64,000 nt of DNA, taken from Gambelia wislizenii (Eukaryota; Chordata; Lepidosauria; Squamata; Crotaphytidae). The position numbers and the translations under genes were made by a program. The stretch is from the NCBI GenBank assembly GCA_030847615.1, contig JAUMIR010000005.1, positions 84,416,492 through 84,480,491 on the forward strand, written 5' to 3'. This document shows positions 31,458-43,029 of this stretch, one piece after another (positions within the stretch are counted from its first letter, which is position 1; the number at the start of each line of letters is the position of its first letter). The notes under the pieces were generated by a model, which had not been told where the DNA came from, did not search any database, and saw nothing but the letters and a program-made list of their open reading frames with translations.

Positions 31458-31910
31458 TGTCAGGATCTGCCTCTCCTAGCAGGATGAGACCCCTGGCTGT
31501 GAAAGCAAACTCTGCCTCTCTTTACAGAACGAGGCCCTGGTTGTGGAAGTCTTGAAAGAACTAGGGCCCACTTACAAGGCACAGCAGCTGCACTCATGCA
31601 GCACACCTTGAAGCAGCCAGGGGAACAGCTATTTAAGAAGAGCATCCTCCCGTCAACTCTTGCCACAGCAATATGGTTTCCTGTGCTGCCTGTAGCTGCT
31701 CCTTGGACCTTGATCCATTGTCCTGATTTGCTGCCTCATTGTGTTTAGACCCTTGCTTGCTTCTTGGATCTGTCTTTGCCTCTGGCCCCCTGGATTCCTG
31801 GTATGTGATCTCTTTCATAGATCACAGAATCACAGAATCATTCTCCCCACCTGTCTAGGCCCTGCCGTCTCTGCTAAAAGACCTAGTTGCCCATGCCCTG
31901 GATCCTAACA
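31458..31910 (+). mobile_element. Solo-LTR-like element with imperfect 5-bp target duplication
   Basis: Begins TGTCAGGATC and ends GATCCTAACA, a near-perfect inverted terminal pair with TG…CA ends. Flanks are GTCTC on the left and GTCCC on the right, a 5-bp duplication with one change. Length is 453 bp. It contains repeated GTCC/CCCTGG-type motifs and a short ACAGAATCACAGAATCA run (31822-31838). No internal retroviral genes are present. An LTR-containing retrotransposon origin is inferred only from ends and target size. Confidence 0.6.
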
Positions 31911-32716
31911 GTCCCAGAATAAGCACTGTGTAAGAACTTCATTTGCATTGTTGTACATACATTAAAGGGTTGAAACTAGAACTCAGTGTTCCAAAGACTT
32001 ATTGTAAAAGTTAAAACTTAAGGAATTGGGGGAAAAAGCATGGACTAAAGCTGATGTTATGTAAATATGTAGCATGCTATGGTGTCTTAGTTATGCTTTA
32101 GTTAATTATAGGCATGTTGCAGGTGGAGGGACTTTGCTCCAAACATGGTCAATCATAAGTAGGCACAAATGGTTGCTTGGTTGTTTCTTCCTTATGAGCT
32201 GATGATATGAGAAAGAGGGATTGCCATGTCTATTACATTCCATCTTTTAAGAAAATGGAGACTATTTTCTAAAGTAAACTTTTAGCAAGCAAAAGAGATT
32301 TATCTGATATTCTGAGGGATCTTGTAAATATGATATTGGTCACTGGGAAGAAAAGAACCTAATGAAATTTAAGAGAGAGAAAGAGAGTATTTATAAATGT
32401 GTAAGTGTGTGTTGCTTTGTCATGTGTTTAATTGGTCAGGAATAAGGAGATGATGCATGGTCTGCATTAAATTATGATCACAATATTTTATGGCAGTAGC
32501 TACTTGCTCCCAAATGTCTAACTTCTAGCATAGCTTTAATAATTTAGACAAGTGGTGGATATCCAATCTCTGCCTTTCTCAACCCACTTTGTATCGAACC
32601 CACTTGGGCTTTGATCCCAGGGGCAATCAAATAAGTGTCTCAGCCTTGTCCAGCCAATAGTCATCACTCTTCCCTTTCTTATTTCAATCTACTTGGCCAG
32701 CTATGACCTATCTAAC
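31911..32716. other. No gene seen
   Basis: AT-rich. No repeat or protein motif was recognised. Confidence 0.45.
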
Positions 32717-32823
32717 ATATTTATTAAATATTTATTAAATATTTATTAAATATTTATTAAATATTTATTAAATATTTATTAAATATTTATTAAATATTTA
32801 TTAAATATTTATTAAATATTTAT
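32717..32823. repeat. Perfect 11-bp minisatellite, unit ATATTTATTAA, 9.7 copies
   Basis: 107 bp of uninterrupted repeats with no base change between units. Each unit junction creates AAATATTT, itself palindromic, so both strands can fold. It is entirely A+T. Complete homogeneity indicates recent expansion. Confidence 0.97.
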
Positions 32824-33026
32824 CGCTCTTTTAATAGCAATGTAAATGCCTGCCACAAACCCCATGATGCTAGAGGGAGCAAAGAAGAAACAGATTCTTT
32901 TGTGACAGGTGTTTTCTTTCTGGCATTCAAATAAAAGTGAAAGTTCCTGAGTTTGGAATTTAATACTGAAAATAGTTTGCACCATAAAGAAGCTAAGATT
33001 TCCAGTTGATAAAATTTTCAATAAAC

Positions 33027-33030
<4 letters not shown>
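32824..33030. other. Short unannotated spacer
   Basis: A 69-codon minus-strand frame (32812-33021) has no recognised motif. Confidence 0.4.

Positions 33031-33070
<40 letters not shown>
33031..33070. repeat. (TA)n microsatellite
   Basis: About 19-20 TA units, 210 bp after the 11-bp minisatellite. The two together make a strongly A+T-rich, easily melted patch. Confidence 0.95.
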
Positions 33071-33072
<2 letters not shown>

Positions 33073-34266
33073 CCTTCACATATTTGACATTTAGGCTAGG
33101 ACCCAACAGTGAACTTCTGCTTGAATCCACTGCTTCTGCCAGCAGACTCTAGTCTGCTTCCTATCCTCACTAGATAGTTCATTCTTTTGCCTTTAAAATT
33201 GGACCTAAAATTTCTTTGGTGTGAAGCTCTCAATTTTTCCTGAAAGAAATCCTGATTGATTACTCATACACATGTAATTTTGAATGGTACATATCCTAGT
33301 GTAGCCAACATTTTTAGCCATGTTCCCTTTGATCACTTTTATTAAATCTGGTGACTTCAGGAGAAATCCACAGAGCATTACATTATCAGCATAACATGAA
33401 ACAGTTGCAGGTGATCAATAAATATATATTCTTAATGTGGTCTCCAATGTAAGAAACATGATTTCTCAAAAGCACACTTAAAAGAGCTATTCATGCTGTT
33501 TGTATTGATTTCCACCACCTACCCTCTCAGTACATGTCACAGTGTGCATTCTGTGTGCTATTACAAAGACAAATTCTAGAGTCTAAAAGATGAATGCCAA
33601 TTGTGGAAATCAAACATACAGAGATGGCAGCATACATCAAACTGTCAGAGTCTGATCAAATTCATCTATAACACCCAGATATTGGGCTAAACTTATTGGT
33701 AGTTGCAAAAGTAACAATATTAGTGTCACTCTACTATATGGTCATTCCCCCCCACCACAATAATCTGATACAAATGAGTCCATTGTGCGGTCTATACTCA
33801 GTGTAATTTCAGGCAGAGGGTTCTCATACTTGCACTGAAAAGGCAGAATATCTTCTTTATCTCAATGGATTTTCTCCAGTTTTTTAAAAAAGTAGTATGT
33901 ACAATAGGAAAACAAGGTAGGCTTATAAGTGGTGCACAGTCTCCTATGAACCCCTCATAAAACACAGTAAATGAGACAGTGAGATAACATGTTATCTGAA
34001 ACCTCTCTTGTTTATAAGAGTTGCTGAAGTTGCTGAAACCAATGTGATCTAACTTACTCATAACTAAGGGCAAAATAGTGTGGAGACTTAATTGGATTTC
34101 ACCTTTACTAACCTTCTATATATTATTTATGCAAATCTGAATTTTATCAGTTTGTGTCTTGCCCACCTGGGTTATATTTTTAGTTGTGTGTTACGCCCAT
34201 GACACTGTTTGAGTATACAGTAGTTTGTATTTATAGATAACACCAAGTTGAAATACTACCAATAAG
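33071..34266. other. No gene seen
   Basis: AT-rich without recognised repeats. A 91-codon minus frame (33798-34073) is unrecognised. Confidence 0.45.
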
Positions 34267-34402
34267 CTGGGAGTGAGTCCCACTGAACACAGTTTACTTC
34301 CTTCTGAGAAAACATGCTTGAGTTCAGGCTGCAATCCAATACTCATTTATTTGGAATAAATCTCACCGATCTTGCTGGGACTAATATCCAAGTAAACATG
34401 CA
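34267..34402. repeat. Reptile dispersed repeat (AAGTCCCACTGA / CAATCC type)
   Basis: GGGAGTGAGTCCCACTGAAC, TTACTTCCTTCTGAGAAAAC, GGCTGCAATCC, then a similar second half ending CCAAGTAAACATGCAC. The two halves are roughly inverted. Fragments of the same pattern occur at 25938 and 62148. I cannot name the family. Confidence 0.5.
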
Positions 34403-35459
34403 CATGATCATTCCATAATGGGTTTTCTTTCCATGACAGACTCTCAACGAGACAGACCCTCTTTCAAAGACAGAATTCATTGCGACAGCCCCAAGATAGT
34501 GGAGCAGAGGTGTTCTGTGGTGGGTGGAATATTGTGGAATTCTTGTTATAAAGAAATGGTACCCCACTGTGTGATTTGCATCATGCTGTGTGAGCCGCCT
34601 ACACTTTTCAGCAGCTGGTTCTGCGACTGTAATTTATTGCTCTAGAAACCATTATAATAACACAAGAAATGCCTCAGCTAGTGTGGAGGGAAGAACACAT
34701 CACAGTCAGACTGTAATGACTATTTAGACTATTTAAACTCACTCAGCTTGTTCTACATTAGAAAACCAAGCCCTATTAAATTACTTATTTTACACATTTT
34801 ATTTGCCATTCTAGCTTCATTGTGGTCGAGATTAAACACCTTATTACACTTTTGAAGACAGAAGCTTATGAAAATAATTGCTCCAAAATTACTGAGTTAA
34901 AAGTGTAAAAAACAGTTGGGGTAAGAATGTGATTTTTAACTTGTAGATCTCTGCAGGGCAGATATGCCTTCTTTCTTATATGAATACTTCTGTCCCAATT
35001 GAACAGAGTACAGAAAATATAATTCCCAAAGCCTTTGTGCATTCAGAGGTACATTTAGAGCTTTTATGCTAGTGAGCTTTTCCATTCATTTAATATGAAC
35101 TAAGCCAAGTAAGTCTACATGTACATCTTGTTGCACATAGGCGTAAATGAGAAAATCCTTTCAGACAGACACTAATAAGTGATCCCTCCATAGATTAGTG
35201 CTACAAATGAACAGATCAGTCTGTTTCCTGGCTATGTCATTTTTTGATGTATTCCATAACTCAGTTCCATTCATTCATGCTAATTTGTGAGATTTCTGCC
35301 CCCCACCAAAATAATGAGAATTCACATTATTTTAAACACACTTGTTCACAAAATGTATCCACATATGCAATTCACCCTAAAATAGTAATTTTAATGTTTA
35401 CTCAGAAATGCATGTTTTCATGCATTTTAACCTAAAATACACATTTTATACTTATTTTG
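34403..35459. other. No gene seen; partly CNE-like
   Basis: 34690-34960 is repeat-free, evenly AT-rich and dense in homeodomain- and TALE-like words (TATTTAGACTATTTAAAC, ATTAAATTACTTATTT). It has the look of a conserved non-coding element, which only alignment could confirm. Confidence 0.35.
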
Positions 35460-36285
35460 GTACAGTGTTGATAATAGCAATAGGCATTTGTGGACCCAGA
35501 GCATACGCTCCCCTCCTTTATAAAAGACACATACACTCAATTGTGAATACACAAATTGTATTGAGTACAAAATAAGGATAATGGTTAAGTACAGATTTGT
35601 AAATAATAATTGGCAATAAAAAGGCTGCAACTTGCTAATGGCTGCAAAATGGTTGGCATTCATGCATGGGTTGTGATCCCATCATTGCCCAACCCAGTGT
35701 TGGCCAATGGATTTTGTCAGACACTTCTAACCCTCCTGGAGGAGAGAGCTGCTTTCCAAGCCGCTCCGCCTGATGCTCTCCCCTCCCCTGTAAACAAGAT
35801 GTTAATTAACCCAAGGGGGATCTCCGTGAACTTGAACTTGATGGAGACCTCCCTTACCTGGATCAGGACCCATGCCATATTCCCAAGCAAACTGTGACAA
35901 ATAAATGCAAACAACATGAACTAGAGTGAGGGTGGGCTGGTTTTCGACTCCAATGAGCCAACTTAGGGGGCCTGCACTGGAGCCAGCTTATATACCAGCT
36001 CTGTCGCAGGCCCCCTCGTCATCTGCCCATGCTGGAAAGTGTGGCCGGATGACCCGCCTCCTCTGTTATCAGGGCAGGGCAGGGCCGCACCAATTGGCAC
36101 ATTCCCTCCCACCCTTCCTGGCCACAGGGCAGGCCAAGAAGGAGATGACCCATCATGGTGGCCCCCATGGCAGCCCGCTATGTGGCCAATGGGGGCCCAG
36201 GAGATGGATTGCTGGGGGGGGGTGCCAGCCGGGCTGCAAACCAGCCCTACCAGTCAACTGGTAAGCCTCCATCTGTAAAGTTGAC
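35460..36285 (-). mobile_element. Possible LTR-like segment with TATA-type box
   Basis: The right half is sharply GC-rich. On the minus strand it has GGTATATAAGCTGG (box at 35987-35994 on the plus strand), followed by CAGCCCACCCTCACTC. LTR-like copy A has a similar TTTAAA box and CAGCCCACCCTCTCACCTC. The ends are not defined and no target duplication was found, so this is weak. Confidence 0.3.
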
Positions 36286-37518
36286 ACCACTAGCACAATA
36301 TCTGTTTCTTTTTATGGTTACCTTTCCCCCCAACATATGTGCATGATTGTTACAACACAAGCATGGGTTAGAAGCATGGCTAATATGTTTTCATTTCTTT
36401 CAAGAGACCAGCCCTGAAAAGAAAAGTTTTAGAAAAGTGATTGTAGCAGACTTCCTTTGTCATTGGGCGCTGTTGCTGTTTGCCTTGACTCTTGCTGAGC
36501 TTGTGTGCCACTTTGCAGTTCTGTGAGGAAGGTGCTTGGGATGCTGCTAGAATCCCCCCCCCCTTTTGAGAACTAGAATGTCCCAGGGTGTTAGCCCTTT
36601 TTGGGAAATTCTATGGAAGCTGAAACTGTTAGGAATCAACCTTCCTTTTAGCAGACAAAGCAATCTGAGGATGTTTCCTTGAGAACTGAAACTGACTCAA
36701 AAATAAACAAGGCAGGCAGTTAAGGGTTACAAACTTGGAAAAATTTTAGCAATGGCTTCATATTTACATATGCATGGAGAGCCTACATCCTAACTAGCTA
36801 ATGAAAAAAATTGGGCAAAATGTAGCTGCATCAACATCTTGATGAGCTGGAGAGCATAGAAGAGTAGAGTGGAAGTGGAAGTGTTTAGGTAGAAGGGATA
36901 ATGGCCTAAGGAAGTGTCCTGGGTCACATGACCTAGCTGCTTGGTTACAGAGATATTTGTTACCATGTGTTCCAAATGATAGTAAGAGCAAATGGGAAGG
37001 CTTAGATGAGAGAAACAGAAGGGTTTGGAGAGTAGAACATTCTGCCTGATCTAAAACTCCAATTGCTCTAACAGCAAGAGAGGGGAGGAAGAAAATGCTG
37101 GAATTTTCCAGCACCCCTACCCCCAAATTTGGTTCCAGGACTGTCTGTAATTAAAGTTGTTCTTAATACTTGCATTGTGTACTTATAAAACCTGTCTACC
37201 TACAACTGAATCAAATTCCCAACAATTGGCAAAATATGGGCCACATCCAGAAAATGTGAACTGTGCATAACTTCTATGGAAACAAGCGGTTGTATATGAA
37301 AAGCTATTTTGAAAGATCAATGGTAACTTCACTGCTATAGTGGTCTCTGACAGCTACAAAGTGGAGTGAGCCAGGAAATATGATTTAGGGGGTGATCCTG
37401 TAATTCCTAGGAATGTGGATAAAAATTCAAATGCTCTGCCATGGTTGTGATAGCCAGTGGTGCTTCATGATCTTGAGCCCTTCCCCCATTCTCTCAACAC
37501 CCCACCCTCTCAAATCAT
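36286..37518. other. No gene seen
   Basis: Contains a C run near 36557. A 110-codon minus frame (36794-37126) has a leucine- and serine-rich translation without recognised motifs. Confidence 0.4.
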
Positions 37519-38466
37519 GGGGCCGTTTACACGGCAAAATAAGTCGTGTAATCATTCGGCAGGACGCCTGATAGTTCTCACGTATTTCGACGCAGTATCG
37601 CCCTTTTCAGAAGGAGGGGGTGTAAAATGCCCATAAGTGGCGCAACTTTTGACTGCGCTGATTTTCCGCTCTTTTTTAAAAAGTTCCGCAGTATAGCGCA
37701 CTATCGATATTGTGAACTATCCAACATCCACTTTCGCAATTTTTTCATCTACCAGAAATTAGGCGGATCCTTGGGAGTGGCCCACTAAAGCATCCCTCCC
37801 ACCAAACAAAAACATCACGCAGGCAGGGAAGCACCTCTTCTGCAGCAAAAGGAAGAATATATCTTGAGAAAAAGGGACATTGCTTTGTGATGACTTGTTC
37901 TATGAAGGATCGCAGCTGCCTACATCTATTCCTTCTCCTAATACAGCTTCTGCGGCGATAAGACCTGCATGCATCCTGAAATGCAGCAATTGTGGCTATG
38001 ATTCTGAACATCAACAAGAAGCAACAAGAAATAGTTGCTAAAGCCTCCATCTTTAAATTGAATAGGTAGGGATACCCTAACAACGGTGGGCGAATGATGA
38101 GGTGCACCAGGTATAGGTGTGCCCAATCAGATTTCTTGGAGCAGGAAAGTTTAATAGAAACTGTTAACCAATAGGAATAAGAGTGACGGGAGCACAGAAA
38201 GGAAGTTAACCATAAAGGAGTGACGTATGCTGCTGATTGACAGCTACGGTACTAGCTAAAATGCGAAATGTCGATACTGTGGGAACTAAAAAACCCCGAA
38301 ATCAAATACTTCGTAACTTATTTAATTCCACATAATTACATCATGTGAACTTTGATTGTGGCGTTTCACAAAAATTAATGAAAAATCGTGTACACTATGC
38401 GATGCTGTATCGAAAGTGCGATATTGCGATACATTGCGGGGAAAATATTGCCGTGTAACCGGCCCC
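37519..38466. mobile_element. 948-bp CpG-rich DNA transposon with 3-bp target duplication
   Basis: Ends GGGGCCGTTTACACGGCAAA and, on the minus strand, GGGGCCGGTTACACGGCAAT. CAT flanks both ends. CpG is frequent (TTTCGACGCAGTATCGCC, GTGCGATATTGCGATA) against a CpG-poor background, which suggests recent insertion. It carries one minus-strand frame of 120 codons. A decayed, oppositely oriented relative lies at 8224-9116. A 3-bp target and GGGGCC ends would fit a PIF/Harbinger-like element, but the usual TWA target is absent, so this stays tentative. Confidence 0.8.
37745..38107 (-). CDS. Short ORF inside the transposon, function unknown
   Basis: 120 codons entirely within the 948-bp element. 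It has a hydrophobic N-terminal part (about residues 20-45), then an arginine-rich block 'RSYRRRSCIRRRNRCRQL' (about residues 48-65), then no recognisable domain. Basic, arginine-rich N-terminal regions occur in some DNA-transposon proteins, but there is no visible DDE catalytic core and the length is far below any transposase. It could be a truncated leftover or a chance frame. Confidence 0.25.
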   Translation of the reverse strand: MHLIIRPPLLGYPYLFNLKMEALATISCCFLLMFRIIATIAAFQDACRSYRRRSCIRRRNRCRQLRSFIEQVITKQCPFFSRYILPFAAEEVLPCLRDVFVWWEGCFSGPLPRIRLISGR

Positions 38467-38877
38467 CATGTCTTGAGCTAGTACAAAAAATTCCCTCCCA
38501 CTGCTGTCAATGGGAGAAGGGGAAAGTTAACAGAAAACAAAAGTAAAATTACCTCACCACAGTGAGGTGAGAGGGCATTTGTTGTGGTGAATTTGAAGTA
38601 GACATTGTAGATAGTCTCCTCACATTCCACTTCATAGGTCTGCTGTGAAGTCTCTTGAGCTTTCTGGTGATAGATATCCTTTTTAAAGGACTTGAACATA
38701 GCATTATATAGAAATTATTACCTCTGGCTTACCCACTTGGTAACAGTGGAAGGTGCTCATTTTGTTCTGCTATTGCTTTTGGACCAGAAGTTATTATAGA
38801 TTTCTTTAAACACTCCAAAATAGACACAACCTGTTTACAAAAAAAGGAGGGGAGACAGTGTGTGCACTCTATGTAGT
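38467..38877. other. No gene seen
   Basis: Spacer between two DNA transposons. A 73-codon minus frame is unrecognised. Confidence 0.4.
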
Positions 38878-39101
38878 CAGCACACTGTACCCACAGATGT
38901 GGCATCCACAGATTCTACCATCCATGGCTTGAAAATATTTTTAAAAAAATATTCCAAGAAGCAAACCTTGTTGTTTGCCATTTTTTATAAGGGACACCAT
39001 TTTACCATGTCATTGTATATAATGGGACTTGAGCATCCATGGATTTAGGTATCCATGGGGAGTCCTGGAACCAAGCCCCAGCGGATACCAAGGGCCCACC
39101 G
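38878..39101. mobile_element. Tigger-like element, second copy
   Basis: CAGCACACTGTACCCACAG start, then CATCCATGGCTTGAAAATAT, AGCAAACCTTGTTGTTTGCC, ATAATGGGACTTGAGCATCC and ATCCATGGGGAGTCCTGGAA. The end is GGGCCCACCG next to TA (39102-39103). Same family and nearly the same length as 13977-14200. Confidence 0.8.
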
Positions 39102-40599
39102 TACATTATGTTCCAATCGTACTAAATCACATTTACAGTATTCAAGTATCTTGTCTCTAGCCTCTGCTTGCCTGGTTGACAGAGACCAACAAGAAGTGTA
39201 ATGGAAATATGGCTTGAAAATTATTCCTACAATGCTGATTAAAATTACAGTCAGCTTCTTGACCTCCTAATTATCCTACCTATTTTAGACATAAAGCAGT
39301 CTATTTGGTCAGCTAAGTGTATTTCTTAAAATTATAAGATTTTTCTGTGAATCTTTAGTAAGAAAGCCAAACTGCCATTTCCTTCTTCAGTCATTTGTTC
39401 TTCCTACAGCATACAAGTATTAAAGCCAGCGGCACCATAGAAATGTGATTGTTTTGTGCTGGTGGACTCTTGTAGCATCTTTATACGTATATACCATGGA
39501 GACTCTGTTTTGTTTTTCTTGATTCTATTTCTGCTGGCTTAGTCAGCTTTTCTTTCTGTTTTTCTATCTCTATGCTTGATCCAGTATAAATCCCAGTCCA
39601 AACAAAACCAATATAAATTCCACAATAGCATTTTTAAGGGTACAACTCTGACACATTAGGATTTCCCTCTTCTACAAGGTTTCTTCTCTGTCCTCTCTCT
39701 TCTGAGTCTATCCTAATGACTGTTCTCTCTCTTTTCAGGGGAGGGGGGGATACAAACCACATTCATTTACAGTCTAAATGTTCCTTGCTGTCAGTTTACC
39801 TGTTGTGTCTACTACTTTAGTTGTTCCTCATTCCCTGTCACATCTTTTCAAGTTTCTAGCTTGTCATTGTCTTTCCCTAAGCTGCTTCTGCATTTCATTT
39901 CTCAATACTTTCTTCCATGCATGTAGTCAGTCAGTCACTACCTTAGCTTCATAGCCTGTCTTCATCTTGAAATATATTTTCTTCCCAGAGCACACCCATT
40001 ACCTTATGGTGGCATGTAAAACAGATGATCCAGAATTGAAAGAGGTGCTTTTAATAACTCCCTCCTTACCATTAGGTAGAGTGAAGCAGCTGTTTCATTT
40101 GGAAGATTTTGAATGATTGGGTGGCAGAATGTTAGCTTTAAAGCTATCTGTTTTCTTTAATTTGGACTGCCATGGAAGAGGAAGGGTGTGGGACTTTCTG
40201 CCTTATGCAACAGACTAAATTGACCCATGTGTGTACCTTGACCCATCTATGGGGCTGGGGAGGAATGTTGGCCTCAGGCAGCAAAATTTCTTGGATGTGT
40301 CCAATTTTTCAAGGGAAAATCTGGGAGGTTTTGGCCTAATAAGTACATTCCTTAAGTATGCACAACAAAATTTGATCACTGGAGAAATGTCACCATTAAT
40401 TCATTAACATGTCCATTTCAAAAAAATGTGTACAAAAATCCATAAGCTTAGAGTATATGCATGTCAAAATTTGCTCTGAACCATCACAAAATAGAATTAT
40501 AGGTGGGGAAAGGGGGGAATCTGCAGAAATGGAAAGATTTATCCATCCTTATTTGTAGATGATCCTACCCATTCCTTTCAGAAAATCAAATTTGTGTCT
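39102..40599. other. No gene seen
   Basis: AT-rich, pyrimidine-rich in parts (39480-39900). No repeat family or protein motif was recognised. Confidence 0.45.
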
Positions 40600-41240
40600 G
40601 CCTTATACTGTACCTATGCCATTCCTTCTTATGTGCTGTTACCCAAATTGTGTGGGGTCCACAAGGAACCCACTAGTGTCTGAATATTAATATGAGGTAT
40701 ATTTTATTGCTTAAAATGGCAGCAAGAGGCCAGGTAATGGCAGGATATTTTGACCTATGTATACCATAGTAACTGAGGAGACTTCAAACCAGAACATACA
40801 ATTAAATGTCTTTTATTAGAAATTAATCTTAACAGCATTCACTCAAACACTCAGGGTTCCAGCAATCACACAAGGCTATCAAAGAAAGTAGGAAGTATTT
40901 GGATAGAGGAATAGAATAAGGTGATTGTGGGTTATACTATAGTGATCCTAGAAACCTAAGATCGTGAAGTAAAACTGGCAGCGAGGAGGTCCAGAAGGAA
41001 GAATGGTAATACAGACTGATGTGAATCAGAAGGAAGAGGATCTGTGCACCTAGCCATACAGACTAATGTGAAGTTGAGAGGGAAGAGGATCTGTGCAAAC
41101 TTTGGTGGTATTTTCAGGTGATATTTATATGTGCTAATTCCCCATAAAGGAATAGGATTTAGAGTGGAATACAATGTCTCTCAGAGCTTTCCAGGACTAG
41201 ACAAATTTCTCCGGCTGCATTAACGATAGTTAATGGGCAA
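40600..41240 (-). mobile_element. Possible LTR-like segment
   Basis: GTAACTGAGGAGACTTCAAA then TTAAATGTCTTTTATTAGAA resembles, in the same antisense orientation, the polyadenylation-signal region of copies A and B (GAGAC…AAATAAAAG/TTTATT). It also contains a 47/43-bp tandem duplication (41010-41099). Ends were not found, so confidence is low. Confidence 0.25.
41010..41099. repeat. Diverged tandem duplication, 47 and 43 bp
   Basis: Both units begin TACAGACTRATGTGAA and contain GGAAGAGGATCTGTGCA. They are adjacent, at 41010-41056 and 41057-41099. Confidence 0.85.
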
Positions 41241-42887
41241 TATATTTGGGGCTTTTAAAAATATATATTTTTATTAAAATTATCCATTCCATATATAATG
41301 TATAAAACTTTATGGGAAAGAAAGAAACCACTTAATACTGTATCCAAATTTGTCTTTCTTGATGTAAATAAAATTGTTCTCTTTGCTACAATCTATTTGT
41401 GTGTCTTCCTTTACATTTATATCATTGTCTTATTTCAAGAAATATAAAACAATAGAAAAGGATTACACAGCTTGATTAGTAACACATATACTTTCCACCA
41501 CCCAGTTTCTGCGATTTAAATGTTTGTGTTTCCATTCCAGCCATGGATAAACATTGTACACACAAATTTTGTAAACCCTTTGCTTCTGCTCAAATGTAAA
41601 AAAGAGGGAAAAGATTATATACTCTCATCCTTCTATGCCTCAGTTAGTTCATACTGTTGTCACTAATTCAGGCCTTTCTTTCCACTATATAAAATTTTTG
41701 AACCCCATTTCTTTTCCATATTTTTTAACTTCCTTCCAGCACTCGTGGGTGATATTTTTGGAATTTAATAGGTGCAGGAAACTTCTATTGTTGGAGAAGA
41801 GGAAAAACCCATTTTGCAACCATTGAGGACTTTCCTATTGTTGGGTGGTTTAGTGAATGACTTATCCAAGCTGTTTACTTTAACATGGGTATGACCTCTT
41901 TGAGGAATTTCCAAAGACTCCTCCCTAGGCTGTACGTGATTCCAGCCTTGGTATCTGGGAGGTCCCTGGTTTACTTGACAACCATGTGGAAGGCCACAGA
42001 AAGCCAAATTATTAATATATTGCCAATTGTTTGCTGTTCCAAGATGGGGGCTGTCAGGGTAGTTAACAGTGCTACATTTTTTCTTTTGCTGCATTGGTTC
42101 TCTTTACAAACCCTTTCATACATTTGCTTCATGTCACAAGGGCCTTTCCAAAAATAAATCCAAATCTTCTTAATCATGCAAGTCTATAAGCCTCTTGAAT
42201 GAGCTGGGAAATATACGGAAAATCTAAACAAAACAACGATCCTACAGTTTCCTCTCCTATTACATCCTGCTATTTGCTACCCTTATACCAAGTCACTGAA
42301 TAAGTAACTTTTGTATGAGGTATGCAATCCTACCATTTCTCACAGTATTTTAGTGTAATTTAGAAGTAACTTGGCACCATTAACTTTTTACTCCATTGAT
42401 ATTTTCACATTTCTAGCCCTGTAACAAAGGCTTCTGGGGGAAAGTAACAACAAAAATGATGTGAGAGAGCCAATTAAAATGCAATTTTTTCTAAAAAAAA
42501 TCAAGATTCTGGATCCTTTTTCTCTTAAGAGGAATTGTGAAAAGCCATCTGTATATTAAGGTTTCCTTTGGAAGAAAAAAAATGTTTGCAGAGCTAAAGT
42601 CTTTGGTGGTAGACATTTCCTTACGATTTCTCAGTCAATTCATGAACTTTTCTCTTACATCAAAGTATATTTCCAACTGGGCATTAAAATCTACTTAAAC
42701 CACAGCAGCTCATGCTCGGTGTGGGCACCACCTCTACCGTATCTATCAATTGATATTAACTTCTCCCACTGAGTTTATCTGCTCTGTAAATGCATAATAA
42801 ATCTGTGAAATATAACACTTGAGCATTGGGCTTTTTTCTTCGCCTTCTAACGGTACTTTTCTGTTTAGTATCTAAGGCTCCAGAAAG
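41241..42887. other. No gene seen
   Basis: AT-rich. 42660-42830 is repeat-free and CNE-like in appearance (ATCTATCAATTGATATTAAC). A 109-codon minus frame (41765-42094) is unrecognised. Confidence 0.4.
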
Positions 42888-42985
42888 TTGAAATCATAAA
42901 AGTTGAAAGAGACCATAAGGTAATCTAGTCAAAACCTATGACTTACTGTAAGTAAGCTTTTGCTCAGTGCCCATTACCTCCATTG
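42888..42985 (-). mobile_element. CR1 3'-end fragment
   Basis: TGAAATCATAAAAGTTGAAAG then AGACCATAAGGTAATCTAGTC is the antisense of the CR1 end (GACTAGATGACC…TTCTATGATT). Short and old. Confidence 0.6.
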
Positions 42986-43029
42986 TTCTCTTGTATTTTA
43001 ATTTCATAGATTAAAACATATTATGCAGG

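Noticed and set aside
31822..31838. CR1 3' end from the ACAGAATCACAGAATCA run
   Set aside because: Too short and not followed by the diagnostic GGTCCAACCCCCTGCC part. It sits inside the LTR-like element.
32717..32823. Regular repeats resembling a CRISPR array
   Set aside because: The units are directly adjacent with no spacers, period 11, all A/T. It is a minisatellite in a vertebrate genome.
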